Assembly (NCBI RefSeq): GCF_002844575.1
Contig: NZ_PIQO01000027.1
Location: 1-35,694, forward strand
Direction of reading: 5' to 3'
Length of the DNA stretch: 35,694 bases
DNA from: Heyndrickxia camelliae
GTDB lineage: Bacteria; Bacillota; Bacilli; Bacillales; Bacillaceae_C
The first letter of the stretch is position 1; every line of letters begins with the position of its first letter. Of the stretch, positions 1-6,856 are shown piece by piece. The position numbers were made by a program, and so were the translations under genes. The notes beneath the pieces are model-generated. The model saw only the letters and a program-made list of their open reading frames with translations, was not told the origin of the DNA and did no database searches.

Positions 1-27
1 TTGTTCATTAACTGTAATATCCATCAT
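1..27 (-). CDS. 5' end of an unknown prophage gene (partial)
   Basis: Only nine codons are in the window: a minus-strand start with two adjacent ATG codons (27..25 and 24..22), giving MMDITVNEQ, and then the window ends. A strong ribosome binding site (AGGAGGG, complement of 31..37) lies four bases upstream of the first ATG and overlaps the stop codon of the preceding yqaI-like frame at 36..38. The gene therefore continues the same leftward early-phage operon. Nothing can be said about function. Confidence 0.55.
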
Positions 28-35
28 TTTCCCTC

Positions 36-240
36 CTATTCCGCAGTTTTAAATTCAAATCCACATTTTTCAATCAAGTAATCTTCCAAATGTTCCTCTA
101 AAATTGTTTCACCATTGACTGGATCGATAACTATTGAATCACCAACAAGGATTTCATTTCCGAAATAATCTATACCGGCATGTTCTGGTTGCTTGTCCAA
201 AGACTCCTATAATTTGAGAAATAATCTCTGGTTTATTCAC
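36..240 (-). pseudogene. YqaI-like small phage protein, probably frameshifted
   Basis: Two overlapping minus-strand frames seem to be halves of one gene. The 5' half starts with GTG at 240, behind a good ribosome binding site (AGGAGGTGAGG), and reads VNKPEIISQIIG before running out of frame and stopping. The other frame then continues as SLDKQPEHAGIDYFGNEI and ends in LIEKCGFEFKTAE at the TAG at 36..38. The distal part resembles, from memory, the YqaI protein of the B. subtilis skin element, whose end is similar (FEFKNAQ). Joining the halves needs a single-base indel near 200 to 210. The alternative is a short intact gene starting at TTG 200 (54 aa) behind an AGGAG only three bases away. I cannot exclude a sequencing error. 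Confidence 0.5.
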
Positions 241-331
241 TTTCCTCACCTCCTAAAAATTGATCACTTACCATAATGCTTATCAATGCTACTAATAATG
301 TGAAGAAATATAGAGTAAGGAAATAGTTCAT
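233..331 (-). CDS. Small single-span membrane protein, 32 aa
   Basis: The frame starts at ATG 331 and ends in TAA at 233..235. AGGTGG lies seven bases before the start. The product begins MNYFLTLYFFTLLVALISIM and ends in GGEESE: one hydrophobic helix with a short acidic tail. Its start overlaps the stop of the upstream 43-aa gene (ATGA at 331..328), and its end overlaps the GTG of the next frame at 240, so the chain is translationally coupled. It lies among early phage genes. I do not recognise the family; a small membrane-active phage peptide is a guess. Confidence 0.5.
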   Translation of the reverse strand: MNYFLTLYFFTLLVALISIMVSDQFLGGEESE

Positions 332-459
332 TTTGGTACCACCTGCTCTTTCTTCTTTTTTTCCTCTGCTAAAATACGAGGAATGGAAGTTCTTAAAAAG
401 AATTTTGCCATTTCTTTTTTAGTTTCTTCGCTAATCTGTGGTGGAATGACTTTTATCAT
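328..459 (-). CDS. Small basic phage protein, 43 aa
   Basis: The frame starts at ATG 459, inside the last codons of the Rha/KilAC gene (overlap ATGA), and ends in TGA at 328..330, which overlaps the ATG of the 32-aa gene. The product starts MIKVIPPQISEETKKEMAKF and has a Lys-rich C-terminus (EEKKKKEQVVPK). Small hydrophilic proteins of this kind are common in the early region of Bacillus prophages, but I cannot assign a function. Expression would depend on read-through and translational coupling from the antirepressor gene. Confidence 0.6.
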   Translation of the reverse strand: MIKVIPPQISEETKKEMAKFFLRTSIPRILAEEKKKKEQVVPK

Positions 460-1217
460 GCAACATCTTCTCTTTCAATGAGTGGTAAGATCCCAACGCT
501 CCTTAATAATTCATAAATGAAAAGTCTACCTTTTTGAGTCCATTTTGTATGAATTTTTGACTTTTCTTCATCGATAACATGTGTAGTAGTTTGCGTATAT
601 CCTTTATCTTGATATTTGGAATAAAGCAACCAGACTCCACCTTGTTTATATTGGACTCCCAATTCATGAAGTTTTTTGTTTAATGTTGGTGCCCCCAAAC
701 CATAATCCTTTGCAATCTGGCTTACAGAAAGTAATGATTTATTTTGTAAAACTAAATCATAATAAGTTGCTTTAGGTTTCAATTCGTTTACTTGTTGAGA
801 AAGAACAAGATTTTCTGTTTGAAGTTTTTCGTTTTGTTCCACTTGTTCCACCAATTGTAAAAGCGCTTCTTTATAATTAGTTGGTAGTTTATAAGAGTTA
901 TAAAGTTGCTTTTCCATTTCCTCAAACTTAGTTACGTATGCAGCTGTAAAAAGAACACCTTTTTCGCCAGTAAGTTTGTTTGCTACCATATCGCACCCTT
1001 TTCGAGTAAGAAAGTAACATGGTAATTCTCGACCAGTTGAGTCTTGATAAGTATTTTTGATAAAAAAATCCACTGAACGCATTTTTGCGTTGAGTAAAAT
1101 TTCCACATATCCATCAATGCTTCTTAACAAATCTGAATGGCGTTTACCTATCATTTTCGCAACATCTCGGCTATTCGCTAAGAGGTTACCTTGTATGTTT
1201 ACAACATTTAAACCCAT
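456..1217 (-). CDS. Rha-family phage regulator with KilAC antirepressor C-terminus
   Basis: This 253-aa phage regulatory protein has two recognisable parts. Residues about 8 to 105 match the Rha family (SRDVAKMIGKRHSDLLRSID, then STGRELPCYFLTRKGCDMV and the FEEMEKQ end). Residues about 150 to 245 match the KilAC domain of phage antirepressors (LSVSQIAKDYGLGAPTLNKKL). A charged, probably coiled-coil linker joins them. Such proteins bind DNA or the repressor and help to switch from lysogeny to lytic growth. The start at 1217 has a good ribosome binding site (GGAGGGAATACT). A predicted promoter with a phage operator in it lies just upstream (1233..1262), which suggests direct repression by the CI-like protein. 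The stop overlaps the next gene by four bases. Confidence 0.85.
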   Translation of the reverse strand: MGLNVVNIQGNLLANSRDVAKMIGKRHSDLLRSIDGYVEILLNAKMRSVDFFIKNTYQDSTGRELPCYFLTRKGCDMVANKLTGEKGVLFTAAYVTKFEEMEKQLYNSYKLPTNYKEALLQLVEQVEQNEKLQTENLVLSQQVNELKPKATYYDLVLQNKSLLSVSQIAKDYGLGAPTLNKKLHELGVQYKQGGVWLLYSKYQDKGYTQTTTHVIDEEKSKIHTKWTQKGRLFIYELLRSVGILPLIEREDVA

Positions 1218-1232
1218 AGTATTCCCTCCGAT

Positions 1233-1262
1233 ATAATACCTTTAAACGGTAGTGTATCTCAA
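1233..1262 (-). promoter_or_regulatory. Predicted promoter of the Rha/KilAC gene
   Basis: On the minus strand, TTGAGA (1262..1257) and TATTAT (1238..1233) are 18 bp apart and end 15 bp before the ATG at 1217. The operator copy at 1237..1251 occupies most of the spacer and touches the -10 box, as in the two divergent promoters to its right. The promoter is read by eye only. Confidence 0.5.
1237..1251. promoter_or_regulatory. Phage operator copy 1
   Basis: TACCTTTAAACGGTA is one of four copies of a 15-bp inverted repeat with consensus TACCG-TTTAA-CGGTA. It overlaps the stop codon of the Cro-like gene and lies in the promoter of the Rha/KilAC gene. Confidence 0.65.
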
Positions 1263-1490
1263 AAATTTTTCATCCTCATCATAATTTCCATCATCCACAT
1301 TTGGAAGGCGAATTAAATCCTCAGGTACTCCATAAATTTTTGCTGCCTTTCTTAGAATGTGACCAGGTATTGCTGTCTTCCCTTGTTCGTAATTTCTGAG
1401 AGTTTTTGCAGTGATTCCTATTTTCTCTGCGGCTTCTTCTTGTTTTAATTCTGCATTTACTCTGGCTGAAGCAAGTGATATTTGAAACAT
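1242..1490 (-). CDS. Cro-like HTH (XRE family) phage regulator
   Basis: This 82-aa protein is little more than a helix-turn-helix. ASARVNAELKQEEAAEKIGI and TAKTLRNYEQGKTAIP (residues about 8 to 42) form the typical XRE fold, with the recognition helix in TAKTLRNYEQG. It lies divergent to the CI-like repressor gene and shares its control region, which is the classic Cro position in temperate phages. The ATG at 1490 has AAAGGAG six to seven bases upstream. The promoter is TTGACA-17-TATATT with an operator in the spacer. The gene probably promotes lytic development or tunes the repressor, but this rests on position and size. Confidence 0.8.
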   Translation of the reverse strand: MFQISLASARVNAELKQEEAAEKIGITAKTLRNYEQGKTAIPGHILRKAAKIYGVPEDLIRLPNVDDGNYDEDEKFLRYTTV

Positions 1491-1523
1491 TTTATCAACT
1501 CCTTTCCTTATTTCTATGTTCCA

Positions 1524-1552
1524 AATATACTACCGTTAAACGTTAGTGTCAA
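1524..1552 (-). promoter_or_regulatory. Promoter of the Cro-like gene (leftward)
   Basis: TTGACA (1552..1547) and TATATT (1529..1524) are separated by exactly 17 bp on the minus strand, a near-consensus sigma-A promoter. Operator copy 2 (1531..1545) fills the spacer, so repressor binding would exclude RNA polymerase. Confidence 0.75.
1531..1545. promoter_or_regulatory. Phage operator copy 2
   Basis: TACCGTTAAACGTTA has the TACCG half perfect and one mismatch in the other half. It lies in the spacer of the leftward promoter. Confidence 0.7.
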
Positions 1553-1570
1553 TACTAAAAAATAAAAAAA

Positions 1571-1585
1571 TACTTTAAAACGGTA
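1571..1585. promoter_or_regulatory. Phage operator copy 3
   Basis: TACTTTAAAACGGTA has a perfect CGGTA half and a weaker left half. It lies midway between the two divergent promoters, spaced 40 bp from copy 2 and 34 bp from copy 4 (start to start). This is a three-operator layout as in lambda-like switches. Confidence 0.65.
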
Positions 1586-1594
1586 CTTTTTATC

Positions 1595-1623
1595 TTTACA
1601 TTCCTACCGAAAAACGGTATATT
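1595..1623 (+). promoter_or_regulatory. Promoter of the CI-like repressor (rightward)
   Basis: TTTACA (1595..1600) and TATATT (1618..1623) are 17 bp apart. Operator copy 4 (1605..1619) fills the spacer and touches the -10 box, so the repressor probably represses its own gene. Confidence 0.7.
1605..1619. promoter_or_regulatory. Phage operator copy 4, perfect palindrome
   Basis: TACCGAAAAACGGTA has two perfect TACCG arms around a five-base centre. It is the most symmetrical of the four copies and lies in the spacer of the repressor promoter. Confidence 0.75.
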
Positions 1624-1646
1624 AAATAGGAAAGGAGGTGGACAAA

Positions 1647-2279
1647 TTGAACGATTCACAAAAATTAAAGAACGTTATGTCACAAAATCTAAAAAAACAC
1701 CTAAAGAGAACTGGAAAAACTCAAACTGACTTAGCGAAGGACTTAAATTTTCCTGAAATGACCGTATCAAATTGGATTAATGCTAAAACATATCCAAGAA
1801 TCGATAAGATTCAATTAATGGCAAATTATTTCGGGATATCTCGATCTGATTTAACAGAAGAAAAGCCTGAGAATATTTATACGACTAATCCACAGTTAGT
1901 GTCTATCCCTATTTTAGGAACAATTGCTTGCGGCGAACCAATATATGTTTCTGAGAATTTCTCAGGATACAGATATGAGTCAGCTGAATTAACGCCAAGT
2001 GGTAATACCTACTATTTGGAAGCAAAAGGAAATTCCATGGAACCTACCATCCCAAACGGAGCTTTAGTTTTAATACGTGAACAAAGCGATGTAGAAAATG
2101 GAGAGATTGCTGCGGTTTTACTTAATGGTGATACAGAAGCTACGTTGAAGCGTATAAAAAAACAGGACGGCTTTATTATTCTAATGCCAGATAACCCTAC
2201 TTATGAACCGATTATTGTCTCTGAATTGAATCCAGCAAGAATAATTGGAAAAGCCATAAGGTTCACAGTAGATCTTTAA
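1647..2279 (+). CDS. CI/LexA-type phage repressor with S24 self-cleaving domain
   Basis: I choose TTG at 1647 because AAAGGAGGTG (1631..1640) is a full-strength ribosome binding site eight bases upstream. An in-frame GTG at 1638 lies inside that site. The 210-aa product has an XRE helix-turn-helix (residues about 12 to 70) and a C-terminal S24/LexA peptidase domain. The catalytic Ser is in GNSMEPTI (residue 130) and the Lys in ATLKRI (168), 38 residues apart as expected. The likely autocleavage bond is Cys95-Gly96 in GTIACGEPI. This is the lysogeny repressor: DNA damage and RecA would trigger self-cleavage and induction. It is divergent to the Cro-like gene and has an operator in its own promoter. 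Confidence 0.9.
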   Translation: MNDSQKLKNVMSQNLKKHLKRTGKTQTDLAKDLNFPEMTVSNWINAKTYPRIDKIQLMANYFGISRSDLTEEKPENIYTTNPQLVSIPILGTIACGEPIYVSENFSGYRYESAELTPSGNTYYLEAKGNSMEPTIPNGALVLIREQSDVENGEIAAVLLNGDTEATLKRIKKQDGFIILMPDNPTYEPIIVSELNPARIIGKAIRFTVDL

Positions 2280-2303
2280 ATTTCTAACGTTAGCAATTTA
2301 ATT

Positions 2304-2325
2304 GGCGGGTAGCTCCCGTCTTTTT
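2304..2325 (+). terminator. Terminator after the repressor gene
   Basis: GGCGGG, a five-base loop and CCCGTC (one G-T pair) are followed by five T residues. It separates the repressor from the recombinase, whose ribosome binding site (AGGAGTG) begins a few bases later. Confidence 0.7.
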
Positions 2326-2343
2326 AATTAGGAGTGAATAAAA

Positions 2344-3738
2344 ATGACAGTTGGTATTTATGTTCGAGTTAGTACAGAGGAACAAGCTAAAGAGGGGTTT
2401 TCTATTTCCGCACAGCGTGAAAAATTAAAAGCGTTTTGTAAGGTGCAAGATTGGAATGAATATAGGTTTTATGTAGACGAGGGAATATCTGCAAAAGATA
2501 TGAATAGACCCCAGCTCCAATTAATGTTAGACCATATAAAAAAGGGGGTTGTGGATGTTGTATTAGTATATCGTCTTGATCGACTTACAAGATCTATTAT
2601 AGATTTGTACAAGCTACTAGATATATTCGATAATAATAATTGTAAGTTTAAGTCGGCTACAGAAATGTATGACACTACAACAGCAACCGGTCGAATGTTT
2701 ATTTCGTTAGTTGCATTGATGGCTCAATGGGAGCGAGAAAATCTAGGTGAACGAGTTCGCATGGGTCAAATCGAAAAGGCTAGGCAAGGAAAATATAGTG
2801 CTAAGGCTCCATTTGGTTTTGATAAAGATAAAAATGATAAATTAGTTATTAATGAAGATGAGAAACAGATTGTGGATGACATGGTTGAGAAAATCAAACA
2901 AGGATACTCTATTCGACAGTTAGCCGATTATCTTGATAATAGTGGGTTTCCTCCAATCCGAGGATATAAATGGCACATAGCCTCAATATTAACTATCCTT
3001 AAAAACCCTGCTTTATATGGTGCTACTAAATGGAGAGATGAAATTATTGAAAATACTCACGAGGGAATTATGACAAAAGAAGAATATGAACATCTTCTTC
3101 AAATATTAAGCGAAAGACAAAATAAAAAGAAACGAAAAGTAAATTCATTTTTTGTGTATCAAATGAAATTGATTTGCCCCAACTGTGGTAATCACCTGAC
3201 AAGTGAAAGGCAAACTTATACCCGTAAAAAAGATGGTCACATAACTGAACATAATCAATACCGCTGCCAAGCATGTGCTTTAAATAAAAGAAAGGCCATT
3301 AGTGTGAGTCAAAAGAAAATAGATGCAGGCTTTATCAAATATATGAGGGATTTATCCTTTACTTCTATGCCAAAAGTAGAGAAAAATGAAGAGTCAGAAA
3401 AGGGCGTTTTAATAAAACAAATTGAAAGAATAAAAAGACAAAGAGAAAAGTACCAAAAAGCGTGGGCAAATGAATTAATGACTGATGATGAGTTTGGGGA
3501 TCGAATGAAGGAAACGAAAACTGCATTAGAAGAATTTGAAGAGCAACTAAAACAGATTCAACCAGTAAATCAACAAGTTGATCATGAACATATAAAGGAA
3601 ATTGCAAACAACTTTAATTTAAACTGGCTGAACCTAACAGATAGAGAAAAACATCAGTTTTTAAATTTATTTGTTAAGGAAATACACTTTGAGAAAGATG
3701 GATTAAACGTTGAAATAACAAGGGTTTTCTTTTACTAA
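2344..3738 (+). CDS. Large serine recombinase (phage integrase)
   Basis: This 464-aa enzyme has the full plan of large serine integrases. The N-terminal resolvase domain starts GIYVRVSTEEQAKEGFS, with nucleophile Ser10, and has the YRLDRLTRS motif near residue 75. A recombinase domain follows, with a zinc ribbon (CPNCGNHL and CQAC, residues about 279 to 312) and a Lys/Glu-rich coiled coil (residues about 350 to 400). It catalyses site-specific insertion of the element into attB, and excision with a directionality factor. The ATG at 2344 has AGGAG eight bases upstream. The gene ends only about 28 bp before the broken radC frame, so it sits at the very edge of the element, the usual position beside attP. 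It is transcribed towards radC. Confidence 0.93.
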   Translation: MTVGIYVRVSTEEQAKEGFSISAQREKLKAFCKVQDWNEYRFYVDEGISAKDMNRPQLQLMLDHIKKGVVDVVLVYRLDRLTRSIIDLYKLLDIFDNNNCKFKSATEMYDTTTATGRMFISLVALMAQWERENLGERVRMGQIEKARQGKYSAKAPFGFDKDKNDKLVINEDEKQIVDDMVEKIKQGYSIRQLADYLDNSGFPPIRGYKWHIASILTILKNPALYGATKWRDEIIENTHEGIMTKEEYEHLLQILSERQNKKKRKVNSFFVYQMKLICPNCGNHLTSERQTYTRKKDGHITEHNQYRCQACALNKRKAISVSQKKIDAGFIKYMRDLSFTSMPKVEKNEESEKGVLIKQIERIKRQREKYQKAWANELMTDDEFGDRMKETKTALEEFEEQLKQIQPVNQQVDHEHIKEIANNFNLNWLNLTDREKHQFLNLFVKEIHFEKDGLNVEITRVFFY

Positions 3739-3775
3739 TTTTTTTAGTATTTATGTAAAGTATAGTCAGACAAAA
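3739..3775. other. Element-chromosome junction (att site) in radC
   Basis: To the right, the minus strand encodes a normal RadC up to ...AQEHFV. To the left, radC similarity stops at once and a TGA (3766..3768) closes the frame, followed by the recombinase gene. From known RadC proteins the next residue should be Cys (TGT or TGC), so the shared core may include GTCTG. The exact crossover dinucleotide cannot be placed without the other junction. Confidence 0.7.
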
Positions 3776-4143
3776 TGCTCCTGTGCTAAAAATCTCATAT
3801 CATTCATCACAAAATTAGCCCCATCTTCAGGGCTTCTTATGACGTACCTATCATCATAGGAGAGGTTAGCAATACGTCTGCCTAATTCAAAAGCAGCCAA
3901 AATCTGAACAGCCTTGGCCAATCCAATGCCTCTTATGTTCATTATTTCCTCAAGTGATGCATCTTTGAGAAGGTGCAGCCCCTCGAATTTCTTTAACAAA
4001 CGATTTGCCATTTGGATGACTGATTCTTGTTTTGTGCCAGTTCGAAGCAAAATTGCAAGTAACTCTTGATTCGATAAACTGCTTGCACCATTTTGAATTA
4101 GTCGCTCTCGCGGCCTTTCATCTTGCGGAAAATCCCGTATCAT
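3766..4143 (-). pseudogene. radC: radC, interrupted by the prophage (5' part)
   Basis: The remaining 125 codons are a clean N-terminus of the RadC/UPF0758 family (MIRDFPQDERPRERLIQNGA), with the helix-hairpin-helix-like part including IMNIRGIGLAKAVQILAAFE. Known Bacillus RadC proteins are about 225 to 231 aa. Here the frame stops straight after QEHFV, so most of the C-terminal JAMM/MPN domain, with its His-rich metal site, is absent. The 3' part would lie beyond the far end of the element, left of this window. The gene follows maf by 42 bp with a good ribosome binding site (AAAGGAGGT), as in B. subtilis, where mreBCD comes next. The surviving codons show no decay, which fits a recent or reversible insertion. 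Confidence 0.88.
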
Positions 4144-4185
4144 TATTTTTACCTCCTTTTAGACGAGCGTCTATGGAGTTAAGTT

Positions 4186-4749
4186 TCAAAAAAATTTATT
4201 TTCTTTTAAAAAACGATTCAATCTGGAAATAGGTAATCCAACGACATTAAAGTAATCCCCGTTAATTCTCTTTACCAAGAGAGAACCTAGTCCTTGAATA
4301 CCATAGGAACCCGCTTTATCGAATGGTTCACCGCTATCCAAATATTGATCAATTTCTTCTGAAGTTAACTCCCAGAACATTACATCTGTTTTTTCATAAA
4401 AAGAATATGGTTTCTCCTCATACATAATTGCTACACCTGTATAAACGGAATGTTGGCTTCCAGATAAACTCTCCAGCATTTCCTTAGCCATTTTTCTGTC
4501 CTTCGGCTTTCCAAGAATTTTTCCGTTATTTACTACAATCGTATCTGCTCCTATGACAATTTCATTTTTGTATTGATTCGCAATGACAACAGCTTTTCGT
4601 GTTGCTAATTCCATTACAGCTTCTTCGGGCGATAATTTTTCAGTAAGTTGTTCATCGGCATTACTAGCGATAGTTTCAAAGGGGATTTGTAGTTTTTGGA
4701 GAAGTTCCTTTCTGCGAGGTGATTGTGAGGCTAATATTAGTTTTGGCAT
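4186..4749 (-). CDS. maf: Maf nucleoside triphosphate pyrophosphatase
   Basis: The 187-aa protein begins with the Maf signature MPKLILASQSPRRKELL and contains the conserved EIVIGADTIVV segment and the KAGSYGIQGLG motif. Maf proteins hydrolyse non-canonical or methylated nucleoside triphosphates, and dTTP/UTP, to monophosphates. In B. subtilis maf is also linked to septum formation. It lies between spoIIB and radC in the order known from that species. The length and start (ATG 4749) agree with the family. Confidence 0.93.
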   Translation of the reverse strand: MPKLILASQSPRRKELLQKLQIPFETIASNADEQLTEKLSPEEAVMELATRKAVVIANQYKNEIVIGADTIVVNNGKILGKPKDRKMAKEMLESLSGSQHSVYTGVAIMYEEKPYSFYEKTDVMFWELTSEEIDQYLDSGEPFDKAGSYGIQGLGSLLVKRINGDYFNVVGLPISRLNRFLKENKFF

Positions 4750-4837
4750 GACTCTTTTCCCTTCGTTATGAATTTTGGAGATACATCCATTTTTATCCTA
4801 TCAAAAAAGAAGGTCATTCTCAATGGGATTGTCCATT

Positions 4838-4868
4838 AAAAAGGAGGATAGAAATAATCTATCCCCTT
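4838..4868 (-). terminator. Terminator after spoIIB
   Basis: On the minus strand, GGGGATAGA and TCTATCCTCC pair around a short loop and are followed by TTTTT. The stem begins right at the spoIIB stop codon. Confidence 0.75.
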
Positions 4869-5857
4869 TACAACTCACTATATTGTTTTAAAAATGATAG
4901 CAAGGCTTGTTGCGCACTTATTATTTCATTTTTATCTCTACTTTTTTGAAAACTCAATAGATGTTGATAGCATTCTTTTTGTGCAGTAAGCAGTTTTTTC
5001 AACTCGTTACTTTTAAAATTCTTAAGTCCTGCTACTTGCTTATATTGTCTTTCAATTTTTGATAGATTATCTGAGTTCATGCTAGAGGTCAGATAAGCAT
5101 TAGAGGCTTCTCTCGCTAATAATTGAAATAGAGAACCGGTTTGTTCAGCAAACGTTTTTTCATCCTGTGAGGAAACCTCTATTTTTTTTTCTGGAAATGT
5201 TAATTGTTTCGCATATACTTGTACATCTTGTTTTTTTTGCTCCACAGCTAATTGTTTAGCTGCTGCTAAGTTATCTGCAACCCCAATAAAAACATACTGC
5301 TTGCTTTCAAGAGGAATAACAACCGTTGGTAATCCCTTGCTCTTTATTTCATTCGCTGGTTCTGTTGCATCATCATATACCCCACCTTGAATAATGGAGG
5401 TCGATAAAGCAGGAAGATTAACATTTTTCTTTTGTTCTGCGGCTGCTCCAGTAGGGATAGCACCCGAATTATTTCCAATAGATTTTTGTGAAACTCCTTC
5501 CGTCTGGTGGGCAATCACCTTCAACATAATAAATCCAAATAAGATGCCAATCGAAATGGCCGTTGCAGCAGAAATAAAAATAGTTAGATAATGAGAACCG
5601 GAATTTTTTTTGAATAGTTTACCTGTTTTTGTCTTCTCAGGAGATGGTTCATAATATATTTTTTTAAATTCGGGAATTGAATTTTCTTCTACTTCAGGCA
5701 ATACCCACTCAAATTGATCATCCTCTGAAACTTTTTCCGTTGCCGCAGCCGTTTCCGCCTCATTTGCATTCCACTTATGTATCGCAACCTCCTCTTTAAA
5801 TGGACGCTCATCACCATTAATTTTAATTTTTATTTTGTTTGCTGGTTGCTTGTCCAT
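4868..5857 (-). CDS. spoIIB: Stage II sporulation protein B (SpoIIB-like)
   Basis: This 329-aa single-span membrane protein has a charged cytoplasmic N-terminus (begins MDKQPANKIKIKINGDERPF) and an acidic FEWVLPEVEE patch. A transmembrane helix lies at about residues 91 to 113 (LTIFISAATAISIGILFGFI). The extracytoplasmic region has a SPOR-like part with KQYVFIGVADNLAAAKQLAV. SpoIIB localises to the division septum and speeds septal peptidoglycan thinning at the start of engulfment. Sequence conservation of SpoIIB is low. The call rests on topology, the KINGDE start and, above all, the position between comC and maf. Confidence 0.82.
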   Translation of the reverse strand: MDKQPANKIKIKINGDERPFKEEVAIHKWNANEAETAAATEKVSEDDQFEWVLPEVEENSIPEFKKIYYEPSPEKTKTGKLFKKNSGSHYLTIFISAATAISIGILFGFIMLKVIAHQTEGVSQKSIGNNSGAIPTGAAAEQKKNVNLPALSTSIIQGGVYDDATEPANEIKSKGLPTVVIPLESKQYVFIGVADNLAAAKQLAVEQKKQDVQVYAKQLTFPEKKIEVSSQDEKTFAEQTGSLFQLLAREASNAYLTSSMNSDNLSKIERQYKQVAGLKNFKSNELKKLLTAQKECYQHLLSFQKSRDKNEIISAQQALLSFLKQYSEL

Positions 5858-5906
5858 TTTTGTCCCTCCCGCTCACGTATTTGTTAAATGCTAACACATA
5901 CCATAT

Positions 5907-5937
5907 AAAAAAGAACAAGACTTTTGTCGTCTTGTTC
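5907..5937 (-). terminator. Terminator after comC
   Basis: A perfect 9-bp stem (GAACAAGAC with GTCTTGTTC) has a short loop and is followed on the minus strand by six T residues. It ends the comC transcript and separates it from spoIIB. Confidence 0.8.
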
Positions 5938-5963
5938 CAGAAGGTTTTCGTCAAAATTTTTAT

Positions 5964-6734
5964 TTATACTATTTTAAAGAAATTTAAATATAAAGATATG
6001 ATTGAATCAGAATATAATAGACTTATAATTGCCCCAACACCTATAAAAGGTCCAAAAGGAATCGCTTTTCTTTTGGAAAAACCAATTATCATTAAAATTA
6101 TTCCAAATATCGCACCTAAGAATGTCGATAATATAAAAGTTGTAAAAACCCCTTTTACTCCCAATGCTAATCCAACAACAAAAAACAGTTTGATATCTCC
6201 CCCACCCATTGCACCTTTACTAATGACAGCAATGATGAGAAGCAATAAAAAAGCAATAATTGCACCAACATACGGATTCCACCACGGCTGCATTGGGTAA
6301 AGAATTCGAAGGATGGTAAACAAGATAGAAAATATTATCAGAATTCTATCTGGAATAAGCATGTAGACGATATCTGTTACAAAAATAATCACCATTAATG
6401 AGACTAATAACAATGCAAATAGTAATTGAACACTTAAACCGAATTTAAAATATGAAAGTAGAAAAAGAAAAGAAGTAACCATTTCAACAAACGGATACAA
6501 AAATGAAATTCTAATTCCACATGAATGACATCTTCCTTTCAGAAAAAGATAGGAAAAAATCGGGATTAACTCAAACCATTTAAGCCGATGCTTACACGCG
6601 GGACAGTGTGATCCTGGAAACATGATTGATTCTTTTTTCGGAACCCTTATTCCCACAACATTAAAAAAAGATCCTAAAATAAGGCCGAATACAGTTAAAA
6701 ATGTTATTATGATTCCATTCATGTAATATATCAT
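5964..6734 (-). CDS. comC: Type IV prepilin peptidase ComC
   Basis: The 256-aa polytopic membrane protein cleaves and N-methylates type IV prepilin-like proteins such as ComGC. The N-terminal zinc motif is intact (CPAC at 44 to 47 and CHSCG at 69 to 73). Both catalytic Asp residues are present: D121 in VTDIVYMLIPDR and D180 in GGGDIKLF. About seven hydrophobic helices are visible. The start at 6734 has AAAGGAG only three bases upstream; Met5 (6722) is possible but farther from that site. The position between folC and spoIIB matches B. subtilis, apart from the inserted GGDEF gene. An intact enzyme means the competence pseudopilus could be assembled if the comG genes exist. Confidence 0.93.
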   Translation of the reverse strand: MIYYMNGIIITFLTVFGLILGSFFNVVGIRVPKKESIMFPGSHCPACKHRLKWFELIPIFSYLFLKGRCHSCGIRISFLYPFVEMVTSFLFLLSYFKFGLSVQLLFALLLVSLMVIIFVTDIVYMLIPDRILIIFSILFTILRILYPMQPWWNPYVGAIIAFLLLLIIAVISKGAMGGGDIKLFFVVGLALGVKGVFTTFILSTFLGAIFGIILMIIGFSKRKAIPFGPFIGVGAIISLLYSDSIISLYLNFFKIV

Positions 6735-6856
6735 TTACTCCTTTTTAATAGCTTCATAATCTTATATGTATATTTACATGTAAATATTTATTCTATTATT
6801 ACTTATTTTTCAATTTGAATAAAAAAATCAACTCTAATTCCAAATGAGTTGATTTT

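Noticed and set aside
2284-2293. CTAACGTTAG palindrome after the repressor stop codon
   Set aside because: It resembles an operator half-site (CGTTA) but lacks the TACCG arms and spacing, so it was not counted as a fifth operator.
5839-6300. A 153-codon plus-strand frame over comC
   Set aside because: It is a shadow frame rich in Lys, Ile and Pro, antisense to an intact comC; it also crosses the comC terminator.
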